Source of the DNA: Petrolisthes cinctipes
Taxonomy: Eukaryota; Arthropoda; Malacostraca; Decapoda; Porcellanidae
Direction: 5' to 3'
DNA length: 64,000 bases
NCBI GenBank assembly: GCA_033782935.1
Contig: JAWQEG010000500.1
Coordinates: 124,001 to 188,000 of the forward strand
Part shown: in pieces, positions 11,287 to 22,089 of the stretch
Layout: each line of letters opens with the position of its first letter
Numbering within the stretch: the stretch's first letter is position 1
The notes under the pieces: model-generated
What the model was told of the DNA's origin: nothing
Databases searched by the model: none
Seen by the model: the letters and a program-made list of their open reading frames with translations, nothing else
Made by a program: the position numbers and the translations under genes

Positions 11287-13010
11287 CCACTACGTCTACC
11301 TCCTGCCTCAGCCAAAGTGTCACCTTTGGTCGTCCCGCATGTGATAGAAATGCGGGAAAAAGGGGTAGTGGAGCGGGCGACGGGGAGGGTTTTTCTTTCT
11401 CGTTTTTTCACGGACCCCAAAAAGGACCCGGGGAAAACGAGATTGGTGATGGACCTGAGCAACCTAAACAAGTTCTTGAAACCATTACATTTCAAGATGG
11501 TTTCGGTTGCTCAGGTCCGCACAGTTCTTCGAAGGGGAGACTGGTTAGCATCCCTGGACCTCCAGGATGCGTACTGTCACGTCCCAATCCACCCCCGGTT
11601 TCGCTGATTTCTGGCGTTCCAGGTGGGGACCGAGACGTTTCAGTTTACCAGGCTCCCTTTCGGTCTTTCGCTAGTTCCTCGAGTCTTCACAAAGCTCGTG
11701 AGGGTAGTGGCATCCCGTCTGGCGGAGGCGGGTGTCCCCACCCTCATGTACCTGGACGATTGGTTGCTTCACGCCCCCTCCAAGGAGCAGGTAGCAAACA
11801 ACGTCAGGGTAGCATGGGGGGTGCTAGAGGAAATGGGGTTCCTGTTGAACATCCCCAAGTCCTCTCGCACCCCCACTCGCAGACTGTGTTGGCTAGGAAT
11901 AGAGTGGGACTCTGTTTCAGCCACCCTCTCGCTCGCTCCAGACAACGCCCGCCGGACCCTCCGCCACGTCCGCCAGGCTTACTTTTCCCGTACTTTCTCT
12001 CGCCGCCAGTGGGAATCATTGCTCGGGTCCCTAAACTTTGCGGCCCCTGCAATGCCCCTGGGACGACTGAAGCACAGGAGGCTGACGCGGGAGGTAAACC
12101 TCCACCTATCCCCCGCACACTGGGACCTTCCCAGGCAAGTGACCCAGACTCTTCACCGTCTCCGCTCTTGGCTACGTCCCAGTGCCCTGCGTCAGCGAGT
12201 TCCCTTGGTTTTTCCTCCCCCGGGGATCACGGTGGCAACAGACGCATCGGATGTAGGCTGGGGATACCAGTCTTGCCTGGGACATCAACGGTGCGGGGGA
12301 TGGAAGGAAGAGGAGAGGCTACTACACATCAACGCTCGGGAGTTGATGGTAGCAAGGGAGTGGCTCAACAGACACCCCCAGTTTTCCAGGATAGGCGTCC
12401 GCTTCGATATGGACAATATTGCGGCCGTGCAGTGCCTACTGAGACAAGGCACTTCACGGTCAGAAATTCTCCTGTCCCTGTCAGAACAGATTTTCTCAAT
12501 AGCGGCCAAGAGGGCCATTCACCTCTCGGCCCGCTATGTGCCAGGGCGGGAGAACGATTGGGCGGACACACTATCCAGGTTCAAGGGGACGTCAGTCGAG
12601 TGGCAACTGCGTCCCCTTGTGTTCGAGTCACTCTGCTTTCGCTACGGGACACCGGAGGTGAACTTGTTCGCCTCCCCATCCACGGCCCTACTTCTCTGTT
12701 TCTGACCTTCTCAACCAGGACAGAGGCGGGAGGCCCAGACACCTTCACAGATGACTGGAACAGGTGGGGGTACCTCTATCTTTTCCCACCCCCAGCTATG
12801 TCAGTCCTTTTGCAGGCGATCCTCAAGCTGCGTGCATTCAGAGGGAGGGTACTCCTCATAGCCCCCCTCTGGCCAGCACAGCCATGGTTCGGAGAACTGT
12901 CCCGGTGGTGCCCTCATCCTCTTCAGTTGGGATCGGCGTGCCTCTCCAGCACTCTGTCCGCACCACTCCAAGCGTCACTGAAACTACACGCTTGGAGTTT
13001 CTACGGGTAG
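11287..13010 (+). pseudogene. DIRS reverse transcriptase / RNase H
   Basis: The main frame is 11287-12705. RT motifs are visible in order: the fingers region (TDPKKDPGKTRLVMDL), motif A SLDLQDAY, motif B RLPFGLS and motif C YLDD. The RNase H domain follows, with TDAS, an NARE glutamate, DMDN and a C-terminal WADTLSR. A TGA stop at 11605-11607 falls in the conserved block between motifs A and B, at a position consistent with C-to-T decay at a CpG. Near 12690-12705 a frameshift moves the conserved C-terminal segment (LLIAPLWPAQPW) to frame 0, where it runs to 13010. That segment corresponds to the methyltransferase-like tail common in DIRS polyproteins. It overlaps the recombinase start. In a working element this enzyme would copy element RNA. 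Confidence 0.85.
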
Positions 13011-14023
13011 TCCTCAGCAAACGGTTCACTAAGGAGACAGTGGGCAAGATGCTGAGGGCTCATCGTCAGTCGTCGGTGCGACAGTACGAATCGTGCTGGA
13101 AAAGATTCCAGGACTTCTTGCGACGACACCCCTCCATGGTCATCTCGGAGGACACGGTCCTGGAATTTCTCATGTGGCTCGCCGATTCCACCAACAGGGC
13201 CCCGGCGACGGTGCTTGCGCATCACACAGCCCTGTCTGATCCCCTCCTCCTAGGTTTTGATATTAAAGTGTCAGAGAGACCTCTCTACTGAGGATGGGGA
13301 TTCGAGCGGGGACCGCACCTCACTGGGCCCAGACTCCTTCCTGGTCCCTTCACCGCGTCCTTATGTACCTGACCTTTGAGGGGGTCCCTCTGGAGGTTTG
13401 TCACCTCCTCCAGAAAGCTCTCTTCCTGCTCTCCTTAGCTACAGGGTACAGGGCCTCTCAGTTGGCAGCCCTGACCCGTCATCTAGCCTTTTCCTCCGTA
13501 AGTCCTAATCTTACTTCTTTAACTGTCTCTCCCTCACCTACTTTCCTAGCTAAGAACGAGCAGGCTGATCGACAGGATTGGCCCTCTCGCAGTACCCTCC
13601 TTCCTGAGGGATGGAAATTTCCACCCACTCTGTCCAGTCCACGCCTTCACAGCTTACGTGGAGGCGACGAGAGAGGCTTCCCCGGACCACCTCTTCTACA
13701 ACTCCAGGTCCGGTAACCCTCTCTTCCCCAGGTCCATCGCTCGCCTTCTCTGCCGAGTGATCGAGAACGGGGATCCCGGACACGCCCCCAGGGCTCACAG
13801 CGTTAGGGGCGTGGCCGCCTTCCTCAGGACTCACTCGGTGGAACGGGTATGGGATCTGGGGGGCTGGACATCCACATCCTCCTTCAGGACGAGGTATCTG
13901 TTCCATTCGCTCTCCCCTACCCCCTGTGTGGCTATGGGGACCCCACCCTCCGTTTCTCAGGGTCCCCATGGGAGACATAAAAGGGGGAGGGGCCGCCCGA
14001 AGGGAAAAGGTCGGGCGACTTAA
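12764..14023 (+). pseudogene. DIRS tyrosine recombinase, two frameshifts
   Basis: The frame order is 2 (to about 13290), 1 (about 13294-13560), then 2 (to 14023). The N-terminal part has an SAM-like helical core-binding region (QYESCWKRFQDFLRRHP). Catalytic landmarks are the first box (LATGYRASQL, with the conserved Arg), HSVR for the H-x-x-R box, and a GGW plus TRYL stretch ending in the nucleophilic Tyr. The tail is basic and Gly-rich (GRGRPKGKG). These enzymes integrate a circular DNA copy. The active-site residues survive, but one-base shifts near 13290 and 13560-13570 break the frame. Its start overlaps the end of the RT frame, as usual in DIRS elements. Confidence 0.8.
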
Positions 14024-14118
14024 CTCCCATCACCAATTCATCCCATACGTCATCTCCATTCTGTACAGCTTCACACTCATCCCCATGTCATTCATGTTGT
14101 ACATATGGTGCTGGTGGC

Positions 14119-14124
14119 AATAAA
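14119..14124 (+). terminator. DIRS polyadenylation signal
   Basis: AATAAA about 95 nt after the recombinase stop codon and before the internal complementary region. Confidence 0.45.
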
Positions 14125-14572
14125 TTACATTGTTATGGAATTTTTCAGTATTTATTTTCCGAAACATACACGATTATTAATACTATGATGGGTGACTGGA
14201 TATAATAAACACATGATTACACCATCTTGGTGTTTTCTTTCATCCTCTCGGGATATTATTACCCGAACTTGGGCCATAGCCTGGGTTCGGAGGACTTTAA
14301 CAAAAAGGGGGGGGGGGGGTCCTAACCTACACCCCCCTCCTCTACCTGACCCCTCGAGTCTGACTATAAAGACTTTCAACTGGTAACACTTTCTGGTTTA
14401 TAACAGAATAGTTTACGGTATATAATGATAATAAATTATATATAAGTAAAAACACTTCCACCCTAGCTCGTGGGAAGCCGTTTTTACTTCGGCTTCACCT
14501 CGGTTTTATACTTTATACAAGTCCCCGCTCTTGATTAGGCCCGTGAATGCCTCCTCACCTACCGCATCGCAT
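14125..14572 (+). other. DIRS 3' non-coding region
   Basis: Lies between the recombinase and the internal complementary region and includes a G-run near 14309-14319. No ORF of note. Confidence 0.5.
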
Positions 14573-14676
14573 GCATAGCAATCCAGCTGTGCTGGTTCCA
14601 TTTTACCAATAATAGTGCATTTGTCACGGCTTTCAGCCGCTTAAATTGTATTTATTGGTTGTGGAACCAGCACAGC
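14573..14676 (+). repeat. DIRS internal complementary region
   Basis: The first half is the reverse complement of the left terminus, up to ACCAATAAT. The second half is the reverse complement of the right terminus (ATTTATTGGTTGTGG...). It therefore spells the circular junction of the two ends and is used as template in DIRS replication. Confidence 0.85.
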
Positions 14677-14731
14677 TTTTACTGTCCCACCCACCTCCCG
14701 ATGAGGCAGGCATTCACTTTCTTTCTCATTT

Positions 14732-14980
14732 GAGTGGACGAGCGGCCGCTGCTCCAGAGCGGGGTCAGTACCTCTACAGGCACCACCAGGCGGCTCCCAT
14801 ATCAGTACAGCGCCAGATTTGAATTTTTATTTACACTTCTGATGATCGTCACGGAATAGACCCTTCTAGCCCAGAATATGCCTATACGGGGCCTGGGCTG
14901 GAGAAGGGGAGTATTCTATAGCAATCCAGCTGTGCTGGTTCCACAACCAATAAATACAATAGCCGCGACAAATGCACTAA
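14732..14980 (+). repeat. DIRS right inverted terminal repeat
   Basis: Reverse complement of the left repeat up to 14943. The last ~37 bp match only the internal complementary region, which carries about 13 extra bases (around GCGGCTGAAA) missing here. Confidence 0.85.
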
Positions 14981-15329
14981 TTTATTCATGATAGCTAGTA
15001 GTTCCTGGACTCAGTTAGCAAGGTAGGCGAGGGTTGCGGTTGAAGATAGGCAAGCACTTTGTGGAGAGAGAGTATCGTCTACCGTGGCCGAGTAGAGTGG
15101 AGCAGCTGTAGGAAGAAGCATGGTGTCTGGAGCAGGTGAGAGTGGCAGCAGGCGAGGTCGGCGGCAGCAGCGGAGATGTGAGTCCAGGTGGGCAGCTAGC
15201 TGTAGAGTGTCTTCTGCGAGGCTCTCCGGCCCCTTTTATCTCAGTCGGTCGGCTGCGCGCGCAGGTGTCATGGCGGCCTCCAGTGGCAGGTGAACAGAGG
15301 GAAGTGCAAGGTGCTTGGCATCTGCTACA

Positions 15330-15463
15330 AAATAATGAAATCTGAATAAAAACGTACATGAATGGTCACATTACACAGAATTAAGTATTTTCAGTGGTTT
15401 CAGGTAGTTGGCACCGTTGAAATAATGAAATCTGAATGAAAACGTCCCTGAAAGTGGTCACAT
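15330..15463 (+). repeat. Two copies of a ~43-bp unit
   Basis: Copies at 15330-15371 and 15420-15463 both start AAATAATGAAATCTGAAT and end in GGTCACAT. The 48 bp between them are unrelated. This defines the LTR/host boundary. Confidence 0.7.
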
Positions 15464-15619
15464 GGTTTTGTTTATAGCCAAGCCACATGTTAGTTCCAGT
15501 GCTGCCAGGTAATTACCTTGTTTTAGGGTAATCTGAGTGGCAACAGGGTAGAAGTTTCGAAATAGGCAAAATTTCAGGGTAATTTCACCAGTCCAGTCAC
15601 TCCAGTGTATGTCTTGATT

Positions 15620-16228
15620 TTTATATAGAGAGTGCATCGCAGGTTCTACAGAGATTTAATCTTTCAGACCCATTACTGGAATGAGTGGAATCTAGGGTGG
15701 CCAGACGTCCGGTTTTACGCCGGACTGTCCTCCTATTTAACCCTTTGTCCTACATCCGTCGCAACCTAACTCCGGACGTACATTTGTCCTACTTTCTTGG
15801 GGCGAGGGGAAAAAATATAAAAAATAATGTAAATCAATAAGTAAGAGAGAGAGAGAGTTATACAATAATGTCAAAAGTTCGATCGAAACTGAGGCCAAAG
15901 TCGGCAGATGCAGTCGGACAGTTACATTAGACAAGTGATATATCTTTTGGAGACTTCAGTGATGCTGTAAAGGCCTGTAATCTTGGGGATATTGATATGG
16001 ACGAGTTTTATGAAGAGTATGGGATTGTGGAGTCTATTATCAACAGTCCTGAAATGGTTAATTGCCTCAGTGATGAACGTTATCGCAAAGTGTTTAGTAG
16101 ATCTGAGGTCTCATTCACACACTTGAAGAAAGTGAGTTCCTATATCTTCTCCATTCCGTGTAGTAATGCTCACTCAGAGCGAGTTTTTTCACTGATGACA
16201 ACAGCGTGGAGAAACGAGAGAAACAGAT

Positions 16229-16278
<50 letters not shown>

Positions 16279-16800
16279 GAAGTGTCCTACTTTTTGGAAA
16301 TTCAAAAATAGCCACCCTAGTGGAATCCCTCAAGGCATTGGATCCTCAGTCTATTCTTTTGAAAACCATCCCATCAATTGCTCCCTTAACGTTAGCATCA
16401 AAGTTTCCAAATCTTGTGCCTGAGAATGAATTAAACACCATTGATTATGAATAGCTTTTGCTTCGAAACACAGAATTGAATATTAAGAGCGACACCAGTG
16501 TTTGGAAATTTTGGAAGGAAGTAAAATATTTGAAGAAAGGTGATGACACACCATTGTTTCCATTGGTAGGGAATTTCATCATGAAACTGTTATGATTGCC
16601 ACATTCAAGTGCCACCGTAGAGCGAGTCTTTTCTCAAATAAATCTATTAAGAACAAAAACTAGAAATTCACTCAACACGGATACCTTGATTGGGATGATT
16701 TATACCAAGAGAACCTTTGAAAAATCAACTTCAGACACCTTCAAAATTACAAATACCCACATGACGCTGATGACGGACCAAATTTATAAATCTAACCAAG
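15620..16800 (+). pseudogene. hAT-like transposase C-terminal relic
   Basis: After removing the insertion at 15693-16319, a broken frame runs from about 15640 to 16800. It reads as a hAT-type C-terminal dimerisation domain, including LPHSSATVERVFSQ and a downstream RTKTRN stretch. It contains at least three stops. The upstream part (FNLSDPLLE) directly abuts the insertion site. The RNase-H-like catalytic core is not present. It could also be a dead copy of a domesticated hAT gene. Confidence 0.6.
15693..16319 (+). mobile_element. hAT deletion derivative with 8-bp TSD
   Basis: Termini TAGGGTGGC / GCCACCCTA are flanked by a perfect 8-bp direct repeat GTGGAATC (15685-15692, 16320-16327). An 8-bp duplication with such ends is diagnostic of hAT elements. 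The 627-bp body keeps only the end of a transposase: 15997 onward encodes an acidic stretch and the dimerisation signature IPCSNAHSERVFSLM, then runs into CT and AT microsatellites. Non-autonomous. Confidence 0.85.
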
Positions 16801-16819
16801 AATAAACGAGCATCTTGAG

Positions 16820-16821
<2 letters not shown>

Positions 16822-16901
<80 letters not shown>
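16822..16901. repeat. (AT)n microsatellite
   Basis: About 80 bp of uninterrupted AT. Confidence 0.95.
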
Positions 16902-16906
<5 letters not shown>

Positions 16907-16946
16907 AAGAAACAGGGTAATTTCAAATCAAATAGGGTAATATTAA

Positions 16947-17845
16947 GGGGACTAACCCACATTCCACCCAAATCAATAACGACTGGTTCAATATTCATGA
17001 AATTTATACATATAGCATAAGATACCTAGAAACCTAATTTGGTAGACAATAATGAGACACAGAAGTTATTATTTATTTTTTATTTATTTTTTAATGCTAT
17101 TTTACCTGTCTGTCTTTAAATCTTAACTAGTTGGCCCAGTAATCTTATTTTTTCAAAAGTAAGCTACCAATTTAATGCTCTGCTTATTCTCTACCAAATG
17201 TCTTAAAAATTTTGCAAAATATGAAAAAGTATCCGACTGACACACAACGAATCAAAGACATATAAAACAGTATTCACAATCACCTTGTTCTTAATTTTCT
17301 CTTTCATCTGTAATAAGTGATTTAATATTGTGGATAACACTATTTGTTCCTATTTTCATAAGGATTACACTGTACATTTCTTTTTAAGATTGAGCAACAA
17401 GTACCCAAGTTAATAACGTTTATATGCACAGAACTTTCAGAAAACCATGTTTTGAGATATCGCTTGATAAAGATCAGGTTACTGTTACCTCAAGAACTAT
17501 TATTCCCACAGAAATTTTTATTTAATCAAAGTTTTTCCTTGTTCTATGTAGTTTTAAATGGTTCTTAGTTTTTAAAGATTGGTTGAATAGTCAAAAAATA
17601 TCAGGCGTTTATAGTGGCATAACTTACAGGAAAATACAGGTACTTTAATTGGGAAGATAGTTTGTACCCAAAAAACACTATTGCTTACCTTCCAATGATG
17701 TCCAATGGATGAACAAACTCTTCCACACTACCCTTAGAGGTGGTCTGCCAAGTGCGTTTTTTTTTTTTTTTTTTTCTATCGGGAGTATCCCCAGTAGGCC
17801 TACTCTCCCGTTGCAGATCTTCACTACCACTATCATCCTCGGTTC
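16947..17845. other. AT-rich flank of the transposase gene
   Basis: No ORF. Lies 3' of the minus-strand transposase and may be the element's 3' non-coding part. A T-run sits at about 17757-17776. A TTAA at 16943-16946 is a possible edge (see the transposase entry). Confidence 0.35.
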
Positions 17846-19723
17846 TTAGAAGGCACCAGGAGCATATCCACTTGTGCTTGCCCCTCCTTCTGTTTTCCTT
17901 CTCTTTGTTTTGACTGCAGAAACTTTGGTAGAGGCCCTCTCTCGTGCCACTTCCTGATCTGCAAGACCACTGACAGTAGGCAATCCCCCAATTACCTCTG
18001 GAAACAGTGACCCAGATTCATATCCTACATTGTGTTCAAGTGCTGCTGTATGGAAAGCATATTTCACTGTTCCTAGTCCATGGAATTTGGTCTTGACACT
18101 TTTTTTCCACATTTTAGAATGAAAGGATTCGTTCACATTCTGAGTCCTCCCTTTCATGCATCTTGATAACAGATTAGGTTCAGTCAAGTCTTTGTAGATT
18201 GCTTCAATGTGCTTCAGATCATCCTTAGCTATGTTATGGAGGTGGACTTTCATCTTGTTATGAGATTGTGGGGTCTTGTTGTTGGATATTGCATCATTAT
18301 AGAAGCACCAGGAACCTTTTCCTTGAGGACAATCTTGATGTTGAGGGTCAGTATCAGTACTTGTCAAGTGATAGAAGGTGGCAAATATGGTTTTCTTCAA
18401 TTCTTCAACTGTTGTTCCAGTCCCCACATGTCTTCGAATTGTATTTCCATAATAATGAGCCATCTTGTCAATAACTCTGTCAGAGAGTTCACCTATCCCT
18501 CCAATTTTGCTTCTCATAACTGTTTTTCCCTTCTTTGTTTGCACTGGTACTGTTAGTTTCTTTTTCAATGTCCGTAGCCTTTTCCCAACTCTTTTCGAGA
18601 CGTGGTTCACATACTCTTTTACTACTGTACAATCTTTTCCGTAGGGGCCCTCCCTATTGTTCAGATCACATACTGCTTTGTAGGCACTGGAGTCCCCATC
18701 TCCAACAAACACTGTATATTTGAGTTTCTTATTCAGAGACCTTGACCAGAGAGCTGTTGCAGCAGCAGCTTCCATTTTCCCAGAACTTTCTTGGCACTCA
18801 TGTGAGGCTTTCCAGTTCTTATATTTAGCAATCAGTTTTTTATTTTCTTTCACCTTCCGATCCCAGTATATGAATGCATTGCAGTATTTAGAGAAGGCAT
18901 GCCCATCTAGCACAAAGCCAGTATGTGCCTCTATCACTGCTCCTACTCCAATCAATGAGGAATGACCTCGTGTCATCCACGTTGCATCGAACACAACCTC
19001 AATGTTCAAAATTCCATCATTGTCTGGAGCCACGTCTAACTCTTTTGAATAATATTCAAATACAGCCTTCACCACACTCTCATTTACCTTGTTGTATTTT
19101 CTCTGTGCAATAATTTGGATCCGTTCCTGATACCTATTGTAGGTATGAGACTGAAATACTGGCAATCCTAAGGCAGCACATATCATTTGAACACCTCTCA
19201 TACCAATATCAAGCTGCATTGCAGCATAAACCAGGCATAGAGTGTCTTGACCTAATGTCTTTCTAAAACCTTCTGTCTTTACTGTTGAACCTGTTCCTTC
19301 AAACATGGTATGCCCACATACCTCACACTCTACATACACAGTCGTGTCAATTACTTTCCTCCTCCCTACAAACCTACACTGTCCACTACAAACACTGCAT
19401 TTTATAAAGTTTACTAATTTATTTAGTAATAAAGTTGGTATCAGGTGGCACTCATGCATCACAGTTTGACATTTTTGTACACCAATCTCAACTAATTTCT
19501 TACGTAAACCAGACACCAGTAGGGCTGAGAGGACCAGAGGGAGGAGGTGGTACAGTGGTGGAGGTAGAGGGTAATGGCGTGGGCGTCTGGGGGAACTAGC
19601 TCTCGCTTCCACATTTTCCTCCTCTTTCTCCTTCTTCCTGTGATATTCCTTCATTTTTACTGACATTGACAGGCTTCTACGTTTCTTGCTGCCCTTGATC
19701 CTCGGCATTTTGACCGCTGACAC
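17846..19723 (-). CDS. Mutator-like transposase, intact 625-aa ORF
   Basis: A single uninterrupted frame from ATG (19723) to stop. The N-terminus (1-45) is basic and charged, a likely nuclear or DNA-binding tail. Residues ~108-138 hold two Cys pairs (CSVCSGQC and CEVCGH) forming a probable zinc ribbon. The catalytic domain carries FDATW (D246), GDGDS (D342/D344) and NVNESFH (E532), a plausible DDE triad. Also typical of the metazoan Mutator-like transposase domain are VNHVSKRVGKRLR (372-384) and the CPQGKGSWC stretch (465-473). Such proteins cut and paste their own DNA. Terminal inverted repeats could not be fixed by eye. TTAA at 16943-16946 and 19838-19841, with weakly similar C-rich inner flanks, are candidates and would fit a Kolobok-type element instead. 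An exapted host gene is also possible. Confidence 0.75.
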   Translation of the reverse strand: MSAVKMPRIKGSKKRRSLSMSVKMKEYHRKKEKEEENVEARASSPRRPRHYPLPPPLYHLLPLVLSALLVSGLRKKLVEIGVQKCQTVMHECHLIPTLLLNKLVNFIKCSVCSGQCRFVGRRKVIDTTVYVECEVCGHTMFEGTGSTVKTEGFRKTLGQDTLCLVYAAMQLDIGMRGVQMICAALGLPVFQSHTYNRYQERIQIIAQRKYNKVNESVVKAVFEYYSKELDVAPDNDGILNIEVVFDATWMTRGHSSLIGVGAVIEAHTGFVLDGHAFSKYCNAFIYWDRKVKENKKLIAKYKNWKASHECQESSGKMEAAAATALWSRSLNKKLKYTVFVGDGDSSAYKAVCDLNNREGPYGKDCTVVKEYVNHVSKRVGKRLRTLKKKLTVPVQTKKGKTVMRSKIGGIGELSDRVIDKMAHYYGNTIRRHVGTGTTVEELKKTIFATFYHLTSTDTDPQHQDCPQGKGSWCFYNDAISNNKTPQSHNKMKVHLHNIAKDDLKHIEAIYKDLTEPNLLSRCMKGRTQNVNESFHSKMWKKSVKTKFHGLGTVKYAFHTAALEHNVGYESGSLFPEVIGGLPTVSGLADQEVARERASTKVSAVKTKRRKTEGGASTSGYAPGAF

Positions 19724-19841
19724 ACCGTAAATACCGAGTAAATGAAGAGAAAAGTAATGTAAACAACCGCACGACGCACGTACTTATCACTCATGAGCTC
19801 GAGGGAGTAACTAGGGGGTGGGCATGGGAAGGGAGGGTTAA

Positions 19842-20140
19842 TGAATTAGAGGCGTTTTTCTTGACATTTTTGGTTAGATTTGTAAGCCAGGTATTATTAT
19901 AACTATTACTATTATTACTATATTAATGATCGTGTTTGAGTATAATGTGTCGTATATTGTATCATAATATTGGTAGTGAATATAATACTGTCCAGGATGC
20001 AACACAACACCCCATTTTATTAATTAAACACATTTTGGAAGACTGCAACAAACACAACCACACTCGACAACAACAACAATAATAATAATAATAATAGGGT
20101 AAAAGTTGAGAAGTACTGAGTTCACTATATTGTATATTTT
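19842..20140. other. Intergenic, AT-rich
   Basis: Contains an (AAT)n stretch at about 20078-20095. No gene seen. Confidence 0.5.
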
Positions 20141-21040
20141 GGTATTTATTGAAAGAATTACCATTTTGTAGCAATGTTGCTGGTATTTATTTAAAGAATT
20201 ACCCTTTTGTAGCAGTGTTGCCAGATCTGGCTAGGTCCCAGTATTTTGCCCCGGTCATTTCCTGTACTTTACCACAGTTATTTCCCTGTAGTTTGTCCAG
20301 GTTAGGTCCTGGTAGTCTGCCCAGGTTAGGTCCCGGTAGTCTGATACGGTCTAGGTTAGGTCAGGTGAGGTCAGGCTAATTTCAAAATGCCCTATCTTGG
20401 AAATGGGGCATTTGTGGAGGAAATGCCATAGAAGAAAATAGTCTTACAGTGGTCTAAATAAGTGGGTAATGAAGGTAGAAAAACCGTACGCAATAACGGT
20501 AATTCTTTCAATATTTATCGTGTTGCCAGATCCGGCTAAGTCCCAGTATATTGCCCCGGTCATTTCCTGTACTTTACCACGGTTATTTCCCGGTAGTTTG
20601 CCCAGGTTAGGTCCCGGTAGTCCAATGCGGTCTAGGTTAGGTTAGGTAAGGTCAGGCTAATTTCAAAATTTGAATATGCCCTATCTTGGAAATGGGGCAT
20701 TTGCAGAGGAAATGTCATAGAAGAAAATAGTCTTAGAATGGTCTAAATAAGTGGGTAATGAAGGTAGAAAAACCATACGCAATAACAGTAATTCTTTCAA
20801 TATTTACCTATATTTTAGTATCATTACCCACTATTTTGGACCATTCTAAAACACTTTGTCTATGGTGTTTCGAGATAATTTACAAACATAATTTGGAAAT
20901 TAGTCTGACCTAACCCAACCTAGACCACAGCAGACTACTGGGACCTAACCTGGGCAAACTACCGGGATATAACCGGTGTAAACTATCGTAAAGTGACCGG
21001 GGCAAATTCCCGGGACCTAGCCAGATGTGGTAACGCTGCT
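20141..21040. mobile_element. Fold-back element cluster (GGTATTTATTGAAAG family)
   Basis: Two left arms (from 20141 and about 20520) and one inverted right arm (about 20900-21040). The arms contain TGTTGCCAGATC, CCCGGTAGT and repeated GGTTAGG blocks. Centres share AAATGGGGCATTTG and TAAGTGGGTAATGAAGG. The same family recurs at 31484, 31928 and 32159. No coding capacity. Confidence 0.7.
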
Positions 21041-21440
21041 CGGCCCTAGCCAAGTACAGAGTGCTTCTCTACTAATACCAATAATAGTAATAATAATAGA
21101 TAATTTTGTGTCTCATTTTACGATTAAACATTTAATAGAGATAAATTTTTGTTGGTTTTTAAATAAATTCTCTTGTATTTCATTTTATGATTATTCATTG
21201 AAGAGAGAAATTTTATGATGTTTTATAAATTTTAATTCTCTTTGTGTTTCATTTCAGGATTATCCATTGAAGAAAGAAATATTTGTGACGTGACTAAAAA
21301 AACTAAAATTACACTAGTTTTATTTAATGAGGAAGAGAGAAGTTGATAATTACAATATTTTGTAATTATTTAGAAAAGAGAAGAGTGATTTTAATATCAA
21401 GATGGGACAACATCGAAGAAATTAAGTAAGTTCACTCTTA

Positions 21441-21720
21441 GGGTTGTATGCAAGAATGTCCGTGGTGTATACGATGGTGTGGTACCGATAGGACGGCTGG
21501 CTCCATACAAAGAATTAAGCATAATGCTGGTACCACACCATCATATACACCATGGATGTTCTTACATACGACCCTTAATACCAAGGCCGTATGCAAGAAC
21601 ATCCATGGTGTATATGATGGCGTGGTACTCGTGCGATGACTGTTGATTGTCCATGGAGGAGTCGTACTGGTACCACGAATGTTCTCGAATATGGCCCACA
21701 GTTCACAGGTGTTATATTAA
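21441..21720. repeat. Palindromic repeat (TATGCAAGAACATCC family)
   Basis: Unit at 21441-21485 is followed by its reverse complement at 21529-21574 and a further direct copy at 21585-21630. The unit contains GTGTATACGATGG and GTGGTACC. A diverged copy lies at 24956-25072. Confidence 0.65.
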
Positions 21721-21924
21721 AAAAGAAAAGTGTCCTGTTCCCAGGGCACTTTGGAGGAATCAAGACACTCCAATGTACAGTCAGCAAAGAAAATATATTG
21801 GGACCTCACTTACATTAATTAATCCATGGGGGGGAGTTCCAATACTTATTCTTTTTGCCAACTGTACTAAAAATTTATTCTCCCCTTAATTAAGCAACAA
21901 CGAAAATTTTTTATTAATGCGACC

Positions 21925-22078
21925 CAACTCGCCCTCTTACACCTTCCTCCACCCCCCACCCCCAGGCAACAAAGAACAAGTGTAATAATACGACCCCACT
22001 CATCCTCATACCCCCCTCCACCCCCCAGCCCCAGGCAACAAAGAACGAGATTAATATACGACCCCCCTCCTCCGACTG
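21925..22078. repeat. Tandem duplication, ~75-bp unit
   Basis: Two copies containing a C-rich block (CACCCCC) followed by AGGCAACAAAGAACAAG / AACGAG and a CGACCC start. Confidence 0.65.
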
Positions 22079-22089
22079 TAAAGTTCATT

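Larger units (their letters stand above)
7549..14980 (+). mobile_element. DIRS retrotransposon, near full length, decayed
   Basis: About 7.4 kb. The termini are inverted repeats (7549-7772 and 14732-14980). An internal complementary region at 14573-14676 is complementary to both outer ends, the arrangement diagnostic of DIRS elements. Between them lie, in order, a gag-like region, reverse transcriptase with RNase H, and a tyrosine recombinase, all on the plus strand. Three well-formed introns interrupt the gag to RT part. There is no target-site duplication, as expected for recombinase-mediated insertion. The copy is dead as read: gag has two frameshifts, RT has an in-frame stop plus a 3' frameshift, and the recombinase has two frameshifts. 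It is markedly GC-richer than the host sequence around it. Confidence 0.9.
7489..15329 (-). mobile_element. Gypsy-type LTR split by a DIRS element
   Basis: The two pieces are 7489-7548 and about 14981-15329. Together they make a ~410-bp LTR with ends TGTA...TACA. On the minus strand the order is: start at 15329, a TATA-like ATAAAAGG near 15232, AATAAA near 14981-14986, end at 7489, then the primer-binding site. The outer boundary at 15329/15330 is supported independently. A host repeat starting at 15330 recurs at 15420 without the LTR in front of it. No second matching LTR was found. Confidence 0.5.

Noticed and set aside
13498..13549. Apparent 52-bp intron in the DIRS recombinase (GTAAGT...TTCCTAG)
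   Set aside because: The segment encodes a stretch ending FLAKNE that is typical of DIRS recombinases, so it is coding. The frame change nearby is better explained as a one-base shift just after it.
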